A stretch of DNA of 64,000 nt from Aeromonas dhakensis (GCF_000820305.1 NZ_CDBH01000044.1:190301-254300); one strand, 5' to 3'. Positions 17,656-27,094 are shown, counted from the first letter of the stretch. The notes: generated by a model from the letters alone, not told the origin. Numbers and translations: made by a program.

Positions 17656-17682
17656 GTTATCCCCAGAAGCTGGGGATAACTC
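17654..17682. repeat. 13-bp perfect inverted repeat at the end of the HD-GYP gene
   Basis: GAGTTATCCCCAG and CTGGGGATAACTC with loop AAG. It begins inside the stop codon and has no T tract, so it is probably an mRNA-end stabiliser or a weak terminator. Each arm contains TTATCCCCA, one base from a DnaA box, in inverted orientation. Confidence 0.6.
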
Positions 17683-17742
17683 ATTGGACAAACCTGAATA
17701 ATTGCCCGATTACCCTCAAAATAGTTTGCCGCGTCCCCTGGA

Positions 17743-17820
17743 TAAAAAACGCCCGACCTGCTGGTCGGGCGGAGCATGCCACCTCCGTGTGGCGTATCCA
17801 ACGGATACATTCATGCTCAA
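17743..17820 (-). ncRNA. Candidate structured small RNA ending in an intrinsic terminator
   Basis: On the minus strand GAGCATG (17818-17812) pairs with CATGCTC (17778-17772). Inside lie two hairpins: GTATCC-GTT-GGATAC (17808-17794) and GCCAC-ACGGAG-GTGGC (17793-17778). The last base pair of the second is shared with the outer stem. Directly after comes a 9-bp terminator stem CGCCCGACC-AGCA-GGTCGGGCG and six Ts (17749-17744). The loop ACGGAG contains the ANGGA pattern bound by CsrA/RsmA. No clear promoter is visible upstream and no gene follows on this strand, so it may be an independent small RNA. I do not recognise the family. Confidence 0.5.
17745..17771 (-). terminator. Terminator on the minus strand, 3' end of the candidate small RNA
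   Basis: A 9-bp GC-rich stem (17771-17763 with 17758-17750), loop AGCA, six Ts on the minus strand. No such T run exists on the plus strand. Confidence 0.85.
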
Positions 17821-17940
17821 TTCAGCAATATCAATCCTTGGGCAATTACACAAATATCAATTTAACATGCTGATTTGATATGGTTTTATTCCGCGTTTCT
17901 GGCACACTTCGCCGGCGTTCTGGCCAGAATGGCCCACAGA

Positions 17941-17960
17941 ACAAGATCCTGATCACATTT
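17941..17960. promoter_or_regulatory. Possible CRP site upstream of btsS
   Basis: ACAAGATCCTGATCACATTT has a perfect right half (GATCACATTT) and a partial left half of the CRP consensus. It lies about 58 bases before the btsS start. It could act on btsS or on the minus-strand transcript. No matching -10 box was found for either. Confidence 0.4.
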
Positions 17961-18008
17961 ATTCAAGACTGCCGCTTTTTTCGGCACGGACTCTGAGGAA
18001 CGTTTTTT

Positions 18009-19679
18009 ATGCAGTTGGTCCTCTCCCTGCTTCAACAGATGAGCGTCAGTCTGGTCATCGCCTACCTCTTTTCCAAGAGTCCGCTGCTGCGCCCACTGAC
18101 CAACTATTCGGTCAGGCTGCCCCACAAGGTGCTGATTTACCTCATCTTCTCCTGCTTCTGTATTCTGGGTACCTATGTGGGACTGGATATCGACGATGCC
18201 ATCGCCAATACCCGCGCCGTGGGCGCCGTGCTGGGGGGGCTGCTGGGAGGCCCGCTGGTGGGATTTCTGGTGGGACTGACCGGCGGGATACACCGTTATA
18301 CCCTGGGGGGATTCACCGATCTCGCCTGCGCCATCTCCACCACCTGCGAAGGCTTGCTGGGCGGGCTGGTGCACTGGCGACTGATGCGGGCAGGCAAGAT
18401 GGATGCGCTGTTCGAACCGCGCATTGCCTTCTTCACCACCCTCTACGCCGAGATCATGCAGATGGTGATCATCCTGCTGGTAGCCAGCCCGTTCGACAAG
18501 TCCCTGCTGCTGGTGCGCACCATCGCCACCCCCATGATCCTCGCCAACTCCTGCGGTGCGGCCCTCTTCATCAGCATGATCCGCGACCAGCAGCGAATGT
18601 ACGAGAAGTTCTCCCGGGTCTTCTCCGCCAAGGCGCTCACCATCGCCAACCGCACCGTGGGGATCATGAGCCAGGGGTTTACCCCCGAGGCCAGCACCCG
18701 CATCGCCCAGATAGTGCAGGAGGAGACCGGGGTCGGAGCGGTCGCCATCACGGATACCGACAAGATCCTCGCCTTCATCGGCATCGGCGAGGATCACCAC
18801 AAGCCGGGTACCCCCATCACCTCCGCCATCACCATGCAGGCCATCGCCCAGAACAAGGTGCTGTTTGCCGACGGCAACAGCCAGCCCTACCGCTGCAGCA
18901 TCTCGCCTCAGTGCCAGCTCGGCTCTGTGCTGGTGATCCCGCTGCACGGCGACGAGGGGGTGATCGGCACCATCAAGCTCTATGAACCCAAGAAGCGGCT
19001 GTTTCTCAAGATCAACCACACCCTGGGGGAAGGGATCGCCAACCTGCTCTCCCAGCAGCTGCTGACCGGCCGGCTGGAGCAGCAGCAGCGACTGCTGGTT
19101 CAGTCCGAACTCAAGCTGGTGCAGGCCCAGATCAACCCCCATTTTCTGTTCAACACCCTCAACACCATCAGTGCCATCACCCGGCGCGAGCCCGAGCGGG
19201 CGCGCCAGCTGCTGCTCCACCTCTCCCTGTTCTTTCGCAAGAACCTCAAGCGCCAGAGCGGGCTGGCCACCCTGCAGGAGGAGCAGGAGCACTGCCAATC
19301 CTATCTGGAGATCGAGCTGGCCCGCTTTGGCGACCGGCTGACGGTGCAAAACGACATTCCACCCGACCTCGCCGGCCTCAAGCTGCCGAGCTTCACCCTG
19401 CAGCCACTGATTGAAAATGCCATCAAGCACGGCATCTCCACCCTGCTGGAGCAGGGGCGCATTCGCCTCTACACCGAGCAGACGGCGGATCGGGTTACCA
19501 TTCACGTCGAAGACAATGCCGGCACCTGGCAGGAGAAACCGGCCGGTGACGGGCTCGGCATGACCCTGGTGGATCGGCGCCTCAAGAGCGCTTTTGGCAA
19601 CCGCTACGGCCTGAGCGTCAGCTGCGAGCCCGACTGCTGGACCCGGGTTTCCGTCACCCTGCCCAGGGAGGCGCCATGA
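18009..19679 (+). CDS. btsS: Pyruvate-sensing histidine kinase BtsS (LytS type)
   Basis: 556 residues. An N-terminal block of about six or seven membrane helices (5TM-5TMR_LYT, residues 1-190) is followed by a GAF domain (about 215-360) and a LytS-type kinase domain with phospho-acceptor H378 in AQINPHFLFNTLN and the N-box LIENAIKHG. It aligns closely with E. coli BtsS. The residues I recall as reported for pyruvate binding there (R72, R99, C110, S113) are all present here as R69, R96, C107 and S110. It is followed by btsR and a CstA-family carrier. Confidence 0.93.
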   Translation: MQLVLSLLQQMSVSLVIAYLFSKSPLLRPLTNYSVRLPHKVLIYLIFSCFCILGTYVGLDIDDAIANTRAVGAVLGGLLGGPLVGFLVGLTGGIHRYTLGGFTDLACAISTTCEGLLGGLVHWRLMRAGKMDALFEPRIAFFTTLYAEIMQMVIILLVASPFDKSLLLVRTIATPMILANSCGAALFISMIRDQQRMYEKFSRVFSAKALTIANRTVGIMSQGFTPEASTRIAQIVQEETGVGAVAITDTDKILAFIGIGEDHHKPGTPITSAITMQAIAQNKVLFADGNSQPYRCSISPQCQLGSVLVIPLHGDEGVIGTIKLYEPKKRLFLKINHTLGEGIANLLSQQLLTGRLEQQQRLLVQSELKLVQAQINPHFLFNTLNTISAITRREPERARQLLLHLSLFFRKNLKRQSGLATLQEEQEHCQSYLEIELARFGDRLTVQNDIPPDLAGLKLPSFTLQPLIENAIKHGISTLLEQGRIRLYTEQTADRVTIHVEDNAGTWQEKPAGDGLGMTLVDRRLKSAFGNRYGLSVSCEPDCWTRVSVTLPREAP

Positions 19680-19731
19680 TCCGGCCGTCACACCACGCCA
19701 GTTTTGCCCCCCAGCCATGCAGGAGAACCCC

Positions 19732-20436
19732 ATGATCCGCACCCTCATCGTCGATGACGAGCCGTATGCCCGCGAGGAGCTGATGCAGCAGCTGGCCGCC
19801 GAGCCCGATATCGAGCTGCTGGGGACGGCCGCCAACGCCATCGAGGCGCTGCTGCTCATTCAGCGGCTCAGACCCGACGTGGTGTTTCTCGACATCCAGA
19901 TGCCAAAGCTGAGCGGCATGGAGCTGGTGGCCATGCTCGATCCCCTGCCCCGCATCGTGTTCGTCACCGCGTTTGACGACTACGCCATCCAGGCGTTCGA
20001 GGAGAACGCCTTCGACTACCTGCTCAAGCCGGTGGAGCCGGCCCGCCTCGCCAAGACGCTGGCACGGCTGAGACAGGATCTCAGCCCGCAGCCCATGACG
20101 GCGATCGCCCCCGCCATTCGCCACATTCCGGGCTACCTGCATAACCGGGTGCGGCTGCTGCCCATCGAACAGGTGGAGTACGCTTTCTCCGATCTCGGCG
20201 GCGTGCACGTCGCCAGCCAGGGCGAGCTGTTTCACACCCAGCTCACCCTCAAATCACTGGAAGAGAAGACCCCGCTGCTGCGCTGCCACCGCCAGTATCT
20301 GGTGGCCCCGACCGCCATCTTCGAAATCCGGCTGCTGGAGAATCAGCTGGCGGAGATAGTGACCCCGAGCGGTGCCCAGGTACCGGTCAGCCGCCGCTAC
20401 CTGAAGGAGTTGAAGGAGCAGCTCGGGCTGGAGTGA
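19732..20436 (+). CDS. btsR: Response regulator BtsR (LytTR type)
   Basis: 234 residues. The receiver domain has the acidic pair in VDDEP and phospho-acceptor D54 in FLDIQMP. The C-terminal LytTR DNA-binding domain covers about residues 135-232 (LLRCHRQYLV, VPVSRRYLKELKEQLGL). It is the cognate regulator of BtsS and activates transporter genes in response to pyruvate. The start at 19732 was chosen because AGGAG lies seven bases upstream and it aligns with E. coli BtsR. An in-frame ATG at 19717 is less likely. The gap to btsS is 52 bases. Confidence 0.93.
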   Translation: MIRTLIVDDEPYAREELMQQLAAEPDIELLGTAANAIEALLLIQRLRPDVVFLDIQMPKLSGMELVAMLDPLPRIVFVTAFDDYAIQAFEENAFDYLLKPVEPARLAKTLARLRQDLSPQPMTAIAPAIRHIPGYLHNRVRLLPIEQVEYAFSDLGGVHVASQGELFHTQLTLKSLEEKTPLLRCHRQYLVAPTAIFEIRLLENQLAEIVTPSGAQVPVSRRYLKELKEQLGLE

Positions 20437-20459
20437 GCCGCGCGGTGTGAGCCGGATCA

Positions 20460-20476
20460 CGAGCGCCAACCGCTCG
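20460..20476 (+). repeat. Small hairpin between btsR and the carrier gene
   Basis: CGAGCG-CCAAC-CGCTCG without a T tract. It lies in the 140-base gap and could stabilise the btsSR message or mark the control region of the next gene. Confidence 0.35.
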
Positions 20477-20576
20477 GGTCGCCATACGGCCGCTCGCCCC
20501 TTTTTACCTGCCGTTAACAGTGCAAGCCCCTACACTGGCCGCGCACACCAAAAAATAACAAAGCAGGAGCGTAGCA

Positions 20577-21998
20577 ATGATCTGGTTCTTCCTCTGTGTC
20601 GGCTTGTTAATAGCCGGCTACTTCGTATACGGCAAATTCATCGAGCGGATATTCGGGCCAAAACCCGAGCTGAAAACCCCCGCCATCACCATGGCGGACG
20701 GGGTGGACTATGTCCCCATGTCGGACAAGAAGGTCTACCTGGTGCAGCTGCTCAACATCGCCGGCGTCGGCCCCATCTTCGGCCCCATCCTGGGTGCCCT
20801 CTACGGCCCGGTCGCCATGCTGTGGATCGTGTTTGGCTGCATCTTCGCCGGCGCGGTTCACGACTACTTCTCCGGCATGCTGTCGGTACGCGCCAAGGGT
20901 GCCTCTGTGCCGACCGTGGTCGGTGAGCACCTGGGCACCGCCGCCAAGCACTTCATGAACCTGTTTGCCGTGGTGCTGTTGATGCTGGTGGGCGTAGTGT
21001 TCGTGCTGAGCCCGGCGGGCCTCTTGGCCAACCTCACCTCCACCGACCTGGTCTACTGGATTGTGGCCATCTTCGCCTACTACATCCTGGCGACCATAGT
21101 CCCCATCGACAAGATCATCGGCCGCTTCTACCCCATCTTCGGCGCCCTGCTGGTGTTCATGTCGGTCGGCCTCATCATCGGCCTCATCGTCTCCGGCAAA
21201 GGCTTCTACAACACCGGGATGGACTTCTCCAACCTGCACCCGACCGAGCTGCCGCTCTGGCCGCTGCTGTTCATCACCATCGCCTGCGGCGCCGTGTCCG
21301 GCTTTCACGCCACCCAGTCCCCGCTGATGGCGCGCTGCATGCAGAACGAGAAATCCGGCCGCTTCATCTTCTACGGGGCCATGATCGGTGAAGGGATCAT
21401 CGCCCTCATCTGGTGCACCCTGGGGCTCTCCTTCTACGACAGCACAGAAGCGCTCAACGCCACCCTGGCAAGCGGCGGCCCCTCTGCCGTGGTGCACGAG
21501 GTCTCCACCAGCCTGCTCGGCACCGTCGGTGGCATCCTGGCCATCCTGGGCGTGGTGATCCTGCCCATCACCTCCGGTGATACCGCGTTTCGCAGCGCCC
21601 GCCTCATCGTGGCGGACTTCCTGAACCTGACCCAGAAGCCGATGGCCAAGCGACTGCTGATCGCCATCCCCATGTTCATCCTCGGTTTCATCATCTCCAA
21701 GGCCGAATTCGGGGTGATCTGGCGCTACTTCGGCTGGGCCAACCAGACCACCGCCGTGATGATGCTGTGGGCCGCCGCCGCCTACCTCGCCAAAGAGGGC
21801 AAGCTGCACTGGGTCTGCACCCTGCCGGCCATGTTCATGACCGCCGTGGTGTTCACCTATCTGGCCAACGCCCCCATCGGGTTCGGACTGGAGATGGGCG
21901 TCTCCACCCTCATCGGTCTGGCCAGCACCCTGGTGGTGACCGTCGCCTTCCTGATGAAGTTCAGACCCGCCCTGATCGGCAAGGCCAGCGAAAGCTGA
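20577..21998 (+). CDS. CstA-family carrier (short form), likely BtsSR target
   Basis: 473 residues, an integral membrane protein with about 12 helices. It shows CstA motifs: GPIFGPILGALYGP near residue 65, GAVHDYFSGMLSVR, and SGFHATQSPLMARC. E. coli CstA and BtsT are about 700 residues, so this is the short CstA subfamily lacking the C-terminal extension. CstA proteins import peptides or pyruvate. Being directly behind btsSR, pyruvate or a related substrate is the best inference. SD AGGAG precedes the start. A terminator follows, so btsS-btsR-carrier can form one unit. Confidence 0.85.
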   Translation: MIWFFLCVGLLIAGYFVYGKFIERIFGPKPELKTPAITMADGVDYVPMSDKKVYLVQLLNIAGVGPIFGPILGALYGPVAMLWIVFGCIFAGAVHDYFSGMLSVRAKGASVPTVVGEHLGTAAKHFMNLFAVVLLMLVGVVFVLSPAGLLANLTSTDLVYWIVAIFAYYILATIVPIDKIIGRFYPIFGALLVFMSVGLIIGLIVSGKGFYNTGMDFSNLHPTELPLWPLLFITIACGAVSGFHATQSPLMARCMQNEKSGRFIFYGAMIGEGIIALIWCTLGLSFYDSTEALNATLASGGPSAVVHEVSTSLLGTVGGILAILGVVILPITSGDTAFRSARLIVADFLNLTQKPMAKRLLIAIPMFILGFIISKAEFGVIWRYFGWANQTTAVMMLWAAAAYLAKEGKLHWVCTLPAMFMTAVVFTYLANAPIGFGLEMGVSTLIGLASTLVVTVAFLMKFRPALIGKASES

Positions 21999-22017
21999 TC
22001 CACGCCAAACATGTCAG

Positions 22018-22045
22018 AAAAGGAGCCATAAAGGCTCCTTTTTTT
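22018..22045 (+). terminator. Terminator after the CstA-family gene
   Basis: AGGAGCC-ATAAA-GGCTCCT (22021-22039), preceded by A residues and followed by seven Ts. Confidence 0.92.
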
Positions 22046-22286
22046 GCTGCTAATTTCCCCTCACTGATGCCATACTCCCTGCGTAAGTCCTTGTCATGGA
22101 TACGACTTTATGGACTCGCCCCAATAATACCGTCATCTATCTTGACGATTTCGAAGCCACTTAAGCTTCAGTACAACAAGATTGCTTAAGATTTCGGGCC
22201 CAACAGGATGGAAACCCGGTTGCTGGTTGTGTTGCAGAACCCGGGCTCCAATGACAATGCTGTGCGTCACGCCGGTGGAGGCATAA

Positions 22287-22619
22287 ATGACACTCGATTA
22301 TTTTGCTCTTGGTCTGCTTTTTTTTGTGGGTTTGGTCATCTTTTACGGGGTCATCGTCATTCACGACATTCCCTATGAAATAGCCAAGCATCGTCAGCAT
22401 CCCCATCAGGATGCCATTCACGTGGCCGGCTGGGTCAGCCTGTTTACCCTGCACGTGCTGTGGCCCTTCCTCTGGATCTGGGCGACCCTCTACCGGGAGG
22501 ATCGGGGCTGGGGCTTTACCCAGCGTATCGAGCGCGACGAGAAGCATCTCGCCGAGCTCAAGGATGAGGTCGCCGCCCTGCGCAGCCGCCTCGATCAGCT
22601 GACCCAAGAGAAGGAGTGA
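22287..22619 (+). CDS. DUF3302 membrane protein (YiaW type)
   Basis: 110 residues with two membrane segments (about 5-27 and 45-67) and a charged coiled-coil tail (ERDEKHLAELKDEVAALRSR). It matches the DUF3302 family. Members are encoded directly before a YiaV-type membrane-fusion protein, as here, where the stop codon TGA is two bases before the next ATG. The pair probably forms an inner-membrane export assembly of unknown substrate. The 288-base stretch before it holds the upstream terminator and no other gene I can support. Confidence 0.82.
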   Translation: MTLDYFALGLLFFVGLVIFYGVIVIHDIPYEIAKHRQHPHQDAIHVAGWVSLFTLHVLWPFLWIWATLYREDRGWGFTQRIERDEKHLAELKDEVAALRSRLDQLTQEKE

Positions 22620-22621
22620 TC

Positions 22622-23659
22622 ATGGATCTCTTGCTGGTACTCACCTACACCGCCATCTGTGTAGCTGTCTTCAAAATCTTCCGCATCCCGCTCAACAAGT
22701 GGACCGTGCCCACCGCCGTGCTCGGCGGCGTGCTGCTCATCGGCACCCTCATCATGCTGATGAACTACAACCACCCCTACTCCGAGATGGCGCGCAACTA
22801 CTACGTCTCCACCCCCATCGTTCCCTTGGTCAAGGGCCGGGTCAGCGAGGTCGCGGTCAAGCCGGACCAGAAGGTGAAGAAGGGTGACGTGCTGTTTCGT
22901 ATCGACGACGAGCCGTTCCGCCAGCGCGCCGCGAGCCTGGAGGCCAGGGTCAGCTCCAACGAGGAGCACCTCAAATCCATCGAGGCGCGCATGCGCTCGG
23001 CCAAGCTCGACCGGGATCGCGCCGCCGAGCTGATGCGCCGCGGCATCGGCAAGCAGCGCGATCTGGACGTGACCCAGGCCAATGTCGACGATCTGGTCGC
23101 CCAGCTCGATCAGCAACAAGCCACCCTGGACGATGTACGGGCCCAACTGCGCGAAGCCAAGTATCAGCTCGACCAGACCGTGGTCTATGCCCCGAGCGAC
23201 GGCCATGTGGTACAGCTGGCCCTGCGCCCGGGCATGATCGCCACTCCCTTCATGTATCGCCCTGTGATGACCTTCATCCACGAGGACGACAACGCCTACG
23301 TCGGCTGGTTCTGGCAAAACAGCATGCAGCGCCTGGCGGTGGGGGACGAGGCCGAAGTAGTCATCGACGGCATCCCCGGCAAGATCTTCAAGGGTGAAGT
23401 AGAAGCGGTGATCCCCGCCATCGCCTCCGGTAACGTGCAGGCCAATGCCGCGCTGATCGACCAGAGCTCGGCGGTGATCCCCGGCCGCCTGCCGGTGCGC
23501 ATCAAGATCACCGACCCACGCTGGCAGGAGTATCAGGTGATAGCCGGCTCCAGCGGTCAGGCTGCCATCTACACCAAGCATTTCCATCACGTGGCCATCA
23601 TGCGCAAGGTACTGCTGCGCATGGCCAGCTGGATGAACTACATCTTCCCCTTCCACTAA
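22622..23659 (+). CDS. HlyD-family membrane-fusion protein (YiaV type)
   Basis: 345 residues. An N-terminal anchor of two hydrophobic segments is followed by a split biotinyl-lipoyl domain ([21 protein letters not shown] and [17 protein letters not shown]), an alpha-helical hairpin about residues 95-175, and a beta-barrel domain. It resembles E. coli YiaV to the end ([18 protein letters not shown]). Such proteins bridge inner and outer membrane parts of exporters. No outer-membrane partner is nearby. The start ATG 22622 follows an SD inside the previous gene. Confidence 0.87.
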   Translation: MDLLLVLTYTAICVAVFKIFRIPLNKWTVPTAVLGGVLLIGTLIMLMNYNHPYSEMARNYYVSTPIVPLVKGRVSEVAVKPDQKVKKGDVLFRIDDEPFRQRAASLEARVSSNEEHLKSIEARMRSAKLDRDRAAELMRRGIGKQRDLDVTQANVDDLVAQLDQQQATLDDVRAQLREAKYQLDQTVVYAPSDGHVVQLALRPGMIATPFMYRPVMTFIHEDDNAYVGWFWQNSMQRLAVGDEAEVVIDGIPGKIFKGEVEAVIPAIASGNVQANAALIDQSSAVIPGRLPVRIKITDPRWQEYQVIAGSSGQAAIYTKHFHHVAIMRKVLLRMASWMNYIFPFH

Positions 23660-23676
23660 GCCGCAACGACGCAGCC

Positions 23677-23710
23677 AGCGGGCCGGCACCATGCCGGCCC
23701 GCTGTTTTTT
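23677..23710 (+). terminator. Terminator after the HlyD-family gene
   Basis: GCGGGCCGGCA-CCA-TGCCGGCCCGC with TGTTTTTT following. Confidence 0.92.
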
Positions 23711-23724
23711 GGCGCCAAGTTCCC

Positions 23725-23730
23725 TATAAT
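23725..23730 (+). promoter_or_regulatory. -10 box of the radD promoter
   Basis: A perfect TATAAT followed by GG. It would start transcription near 23737. No good -35 box is evident at 16-18 bases upstream, where the preceding terminator lies. Confidence 0.4.
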
Positions 23731-23772
23731 GGCGCCACCCTGCTCCGCCCCTCGTCGATGTACCCAGCCTGC

Positions 23773-25533
23773 ATGTTCGTTCTCAGACCCTACCAGACCG
23801 ACGCCGTCAACGCCGTCATCAGCCACTTTCGCAAGCACCCAGATCCCGCCGTGGTGGTGCTGCCCACCGGGGCCGGCAAGAGTCTGGTGATCGCCGAGCT
23901 GGCCCGCAAGGCGCGCGGCCGGGTGCTGGTGCTGGCCCACGTCAAGGAGCTGGTGGAGCAGAACCACGCCAAGTACGAGGCTTGGGGCCTCCAGGCCGAC
24001 ATTTTCGCCGCCGGGCTCAATCGCAAGGAGGCCAGCGCCCAGGTGGTGTTCGGCTCGGTGCAGTCGGTGGCGCGCAATCTGGACGCCTTCGACGGCGCTT
24101 TTTCGCTGCTCATCATCGACGAGTGCCACCGGGTCTCGCTCGATGATGACAGCCAGTACCATCAGGTGTTAGGCCACCTCAAGGCCGCCAATCAGGCCCT
24201 CAAGATCCTCGGCCTCACCGCCACCCCCTATCGGCTCGGTCTGGGCTGGATCTACCGGCGCCACTACCACGGCATGGTCAAGAGCCACGGCGAGCGGCTG
24301 TTCGGCGACTGCGTGTTCGAGCTGCCGCTGCGCTTCATGGTCAAAAATGGCTATCTGACGCCGCCGCGCATGGTGGATGCCCCCATCGTCCACTACGACT
24401 TCAGCCGGCTGGTACCGCGGGAGAATGGCCTCTTCAGCGAGGCGGATCTCAACGGCGAGCTCAAGCGTCAGGAGCGGGTCACCCCCCATATCCTGAGCCA
24501 GGTACTGGAGTATGCCCGCGAGCGGCAGGGGGTGATGATCTTCGCCGCCACCGTCGAGCATGCCCGGGAAATTCACGGCCTGCTGGGTGCCAGAGGGGAG
24601 CAGGCGGCCCTCATCACAGGTGACACCCCGGGGCCGGAGCGCGATGCCCTTATCAGCGCCTTCAAGGCGCGCGAGCTCAAATTCCTGGTCAACGTGGCGG
24701 TGCTCACCACCGGCTTCGACGCCCCCCACGTCGACCTCATCGTGATGCTGCGCCCCACCGAGTCGGTCTCGCTCTACCAGCAGATCGTGGGCAGGGGCCT
24801 GCGCCTGTCGCCCGGCAAGACTGATTGTCTGGTGCTCGACTACGCCGGCAACAACTTCAACCTGTTCGCTCCCGAAGTGGGGGAGCCCAGACCCCATGCC
24901 GGCACCGAGCCGGTGCAGGTGCCCTGCCCCGCCTGCGGCTTTGCCAACACCTTCTGGGGCAAGACCGACGAGGATGGCAAGGTGATCGAGCACTACGGCC
25001 GCCGCTGTCAGGGGCTGTTTGAAGATGACGAGGGCAACCGCGAGGAGTGCGACTACCGCTTTCGCGCCAAGATCTGCCCCGCCTGCGGCAGTGAAAACGA
25101 CATCGCCGCCCGCCGCTGCCAGAGCTGCGATCAACTGCTGGTGGACCCTGACGACAAGCTCAAGGAGGCACTCAATCTCAAGGACTGCATGGTGATCCGC
25201 TGCGCAGGGCTGACCTTGACGGCCGGGCGCGGCAAACAGGGGGAGCGGCTGGAGGTTGTCTATCACGACGAGGATGGTCTCACCCTCAATGAGTACTTCG
25301 GATTTCACTCGGCAGGCGCACGGCGCTTGTTTCAACAGCACTTTGTGCGTCATCATTGGCCCGCCCCGGGGCTGGAGCCCGAATTTGCCACCCTGGCGAG
25401 CGTGCTGGCGGTGGAACATCAGTTTCGCCACCCCGATTTTGTCATCGCCCGCAAGTCAGGGCGCTTCTGGCAGATAAAAGAGAAGATTTTTGATTATGAG
25501 GGTCGCTATCGCACCGCCAATTCACTGGCGTGA
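23773..25533 (+). CDS. radD: DNA repair helicase RadD (YejH)
   Basis: 586 residues from ATG 23773, which aligns with the start of E. coli RadD (FTLRPYQ). The frame also offers ATG 23758. It is an SF2 helicase: Walker A PTGAGKS at 31-37, DECH at 116-119, LGLTATP, and motif [10 protein letters not shown]. The C-terminal third has cysteine pairs ([20 protein letters not shown]-like CPACG and CQSC) that look like zinc binding. RadD works in double-strand break repair and interacts with single-strand binding protein in E. coli. Confidence 0.92.
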   Translation: MFVLRPYQTDAVNAVISHFRKHPDPAVVVLPTGAGKSLVIAELARKARGRVLVLAHVKELVEQNHAKYEAWGLQADIFAAGLNRKEASAQVVFGSVQSVARNLDAFDGAFSLLIIDECHRVSLDDDSQYHQVLGHLKAANQALKILGLTATPYRLGLGWIYRRHYHGMVKSHGERLFGDCVFELPLRFMVKNGYLTPPRMVDAPIVHYDFSRLVPRENGLFSEADLNGELKRQERVTPHILSQVLEYARERQGVMIFAATVEHAREIHGLLGARGEQAALITGDTPGPERDALISAFKARELKFLVNVAVLTTGFDAPHVDLIVMLRPTESVSLYQQIVGRGLRLSPGKTDCLVLDYAGNNFNLFAPEVGEPRPHAGTEPVQVPCPACGFANTFWGKTDEDGKVIEHYGRRCQGLFEDDEGNREECDYRFRAKICPACGSENDIAARRCQSCDQLLVDPDDKLKEALNLKDCMVIRCAGLTLTAGRGKQGERLEVVYHDEDGLTLNEYFGFHSAGARRLFQQHFVRHHWPAPGLEPEFATLASVLAVEHQFRHPDFVIARKSGRFWQIKEKIFDYEGRYRTANSLA

Positions 25534-25657
25534 TGGCGACCGGCATAAGGCGTATGAATTGCTTTGCCACGGCCGTTCCGGCATCGGCGGGTACAACAAG
25601 GTTTGAGTTATCAGGGCCGGCCCACTGCCGGGCCCCTTCGTCACGTTAGAGGATGTT

Positions 25658-27094
25658 ATGCAGCGGCTGTTGATTGGTTTTTGTGCTCTCTTTTCCCTGG
25701 CGGCCCAGGCCGCCCCGCTGACGCCCCCCCAGGGGGGCCAGTACGCCATCGTGGTGCAGGGCAACAACGGCATCGAGTTTGCCCGCCATGCGGATCAGAT
25801 GATTGCCCCCGCCTCCACCATGAAGGTGCTCACCGCGCTGGCGGCCCGTCTCGAGCTCGGCGCCGACTTCCGCTTCGCCACCGACATCCAGGCCCAGCCT
25901 GGCGCCAAGCAGGGCAATGTCATCAACGGTGATATCTGGATCAACTTCGTCGGCGACCCCACCCTGTCACGGATGGATCTGCTGGCCTTGTTCAAGCAGC
26001 TCGGGGTCAACCAGATCAAGAGCAACGTCTACGTCAACACCGGCGCCTACAACGGCTACGAGCGCGGCAACGGCTGGTCCTGGGGGGATCAGACCCTCTG
26101 CTTCGCCGCGCCCGTCTCCTCGGTCATCATCGACAAGAACTGCGCCTACGCCACCATCACCGCCACCCAGATCGGCAAGCCGGCGGTGGGCAACGTGGCC
26201 ACCGGGGTCCCCATCGGGGTCGGTGCCGACAACGTCGAAGTGATGAGCTACGCCGACATGGCACGCCAGTTCTGCGCACTGGAAGTGGACATGGCCAAGG
26301 GCAACTTCTACGAGCTCAAGGGCTGCATCACCCCGAACAAGGATCCGCAGGGGCTGCGTTTCGCCATCCATGACGTGGAAGCCTGGGGCTGGGACAACAT
26401 CCGCTGGGCCATGGACCGGGCCGGCATCAAGCATGACGGCCTGCTGCGTGTTACCCACAAGTCGCCGGACAATGCCGAGACCCTGGGGACCCACTACTCG
26501 GTCTCCCTGCCGGTGATGCTGGCCAAAATGCTGAAGAAATCGGACAACCTCTACGCCGATACCTTCCTCAAGACCGTCGGCCGCCACTACTACAACAAGC
26601 CGGGCAGCTATCGCAGCGGCACCATGGCGGTGCGCGCCATCCTGACCAAGAACGGCATCGATCTGGGCAACGCCACCCTGGCCGACGGCTCGGGCCTCTC
26701 CGCCCACAACCTCATCAGCGCCCGCCAGATGCTGTCGGTGCTGAACTTCATCCAGAAAAATGACGCCGAACTCGGTCTCATCAAGCTGCTGCCAAGCTCC
26801 CAGGTGGACGGCACCCTGGCCTGGCGGCGCAGCGTCACCGCCCCCATGATGAAGAACAAGGTGCACGCCAAGACCGGCACCATCACCGGCACCTCCAACC
26901 TGGTGGGCTTCATCGACACCGCCGGCGGCCAGCGCAAGGCGTTCGTGATGTTCCAGCGCGGCCTGTCGCAGGATCCGGCCACCCACGAGCGTTACCGCGC
27001 CAGCAAGGCCCCCTGGCCCTGGACCGTGTTCGAGAAAGGGGTGCTGGAGAGCATCTACCAGCAGCAGCCGATCCAGATCGCCGATGAGGGTTGA
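25658..27094 (+). CDS. dacB: D-alanyl-D-alanine carboxypeptidase/endopeptidase (PBP4)
   Basis: 478 residues with signal peptide 1-18 (LAAQA). Class C low-molecular-weight penicillin-binding protein: catalytic S53-TM-K56 in APASTMKVL, the second motif in DGSGLSAHN around residues 343-351, and KTG at 405-407. A large insertion of about 190 residues after the SxxK motif is normal for DacB. It trims and cleaves D-Ala cross-links in periplasmic peptidoglycan. In Aeromonas, DacB-type PBP4 activity is linked to beta-lactamase induction. It stands alone between radD and grxA. Confidence 0.93.
   Translation: MQRLLIGFCALFSLAAQAAPLTPPQGGQYAIVVQGNNGIEFARHADQMIAPASTMKVLTALAARLELGADFRFATDIQAQPGAKQGNVINGDIWINFVGDPTLSRMDLLALFKQLGVNQIKSNVYVNTGAYNGYERGNGWSWGDQTLCFAAPVSSVIIDKNCAYATITATQIGKPAVGNVATGVPIGVGADNVEVMSYADMARQFCALEVDMAKGNFYELKGCITPNKDPQGLRFAIHDVEAWGWDNIRWAMDRAGIKHDGLLRVTHKSPDNAETLGTHYSVSLPVMLAKMLKKSDNLYADTFLKTVGRHYYNKPGSYRSGTMAVRAILTKNGIDLGNATLADGSGLSAHNLISARQMLSVLNFIQKNDAELGLIKLLPSSQVDGTLAWRRSVTAPMMKNKVHAKTGTITGTSNLVGFIDTAGGQRKAFVMFQRGLSQDPATHERYRASKAPWPWTVFEKGVLESIYQQQPIQIADEG

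Noticed and set aside
17720..17815. A 32-codon minus-strand frame (starting MNVSVGYATRR) over the candidate small RNA
   Set aside because: It reads through the intrinsic terminator stem and T run and has no SD, so translation is unlikely.
17772..17818. The branched inverted repeats as a plus-strand leader of btsS
   Set aside because: The adjoining terminator has its T tract only on the minus strand, and about 190 bases with no further structure separate the element from btsS.
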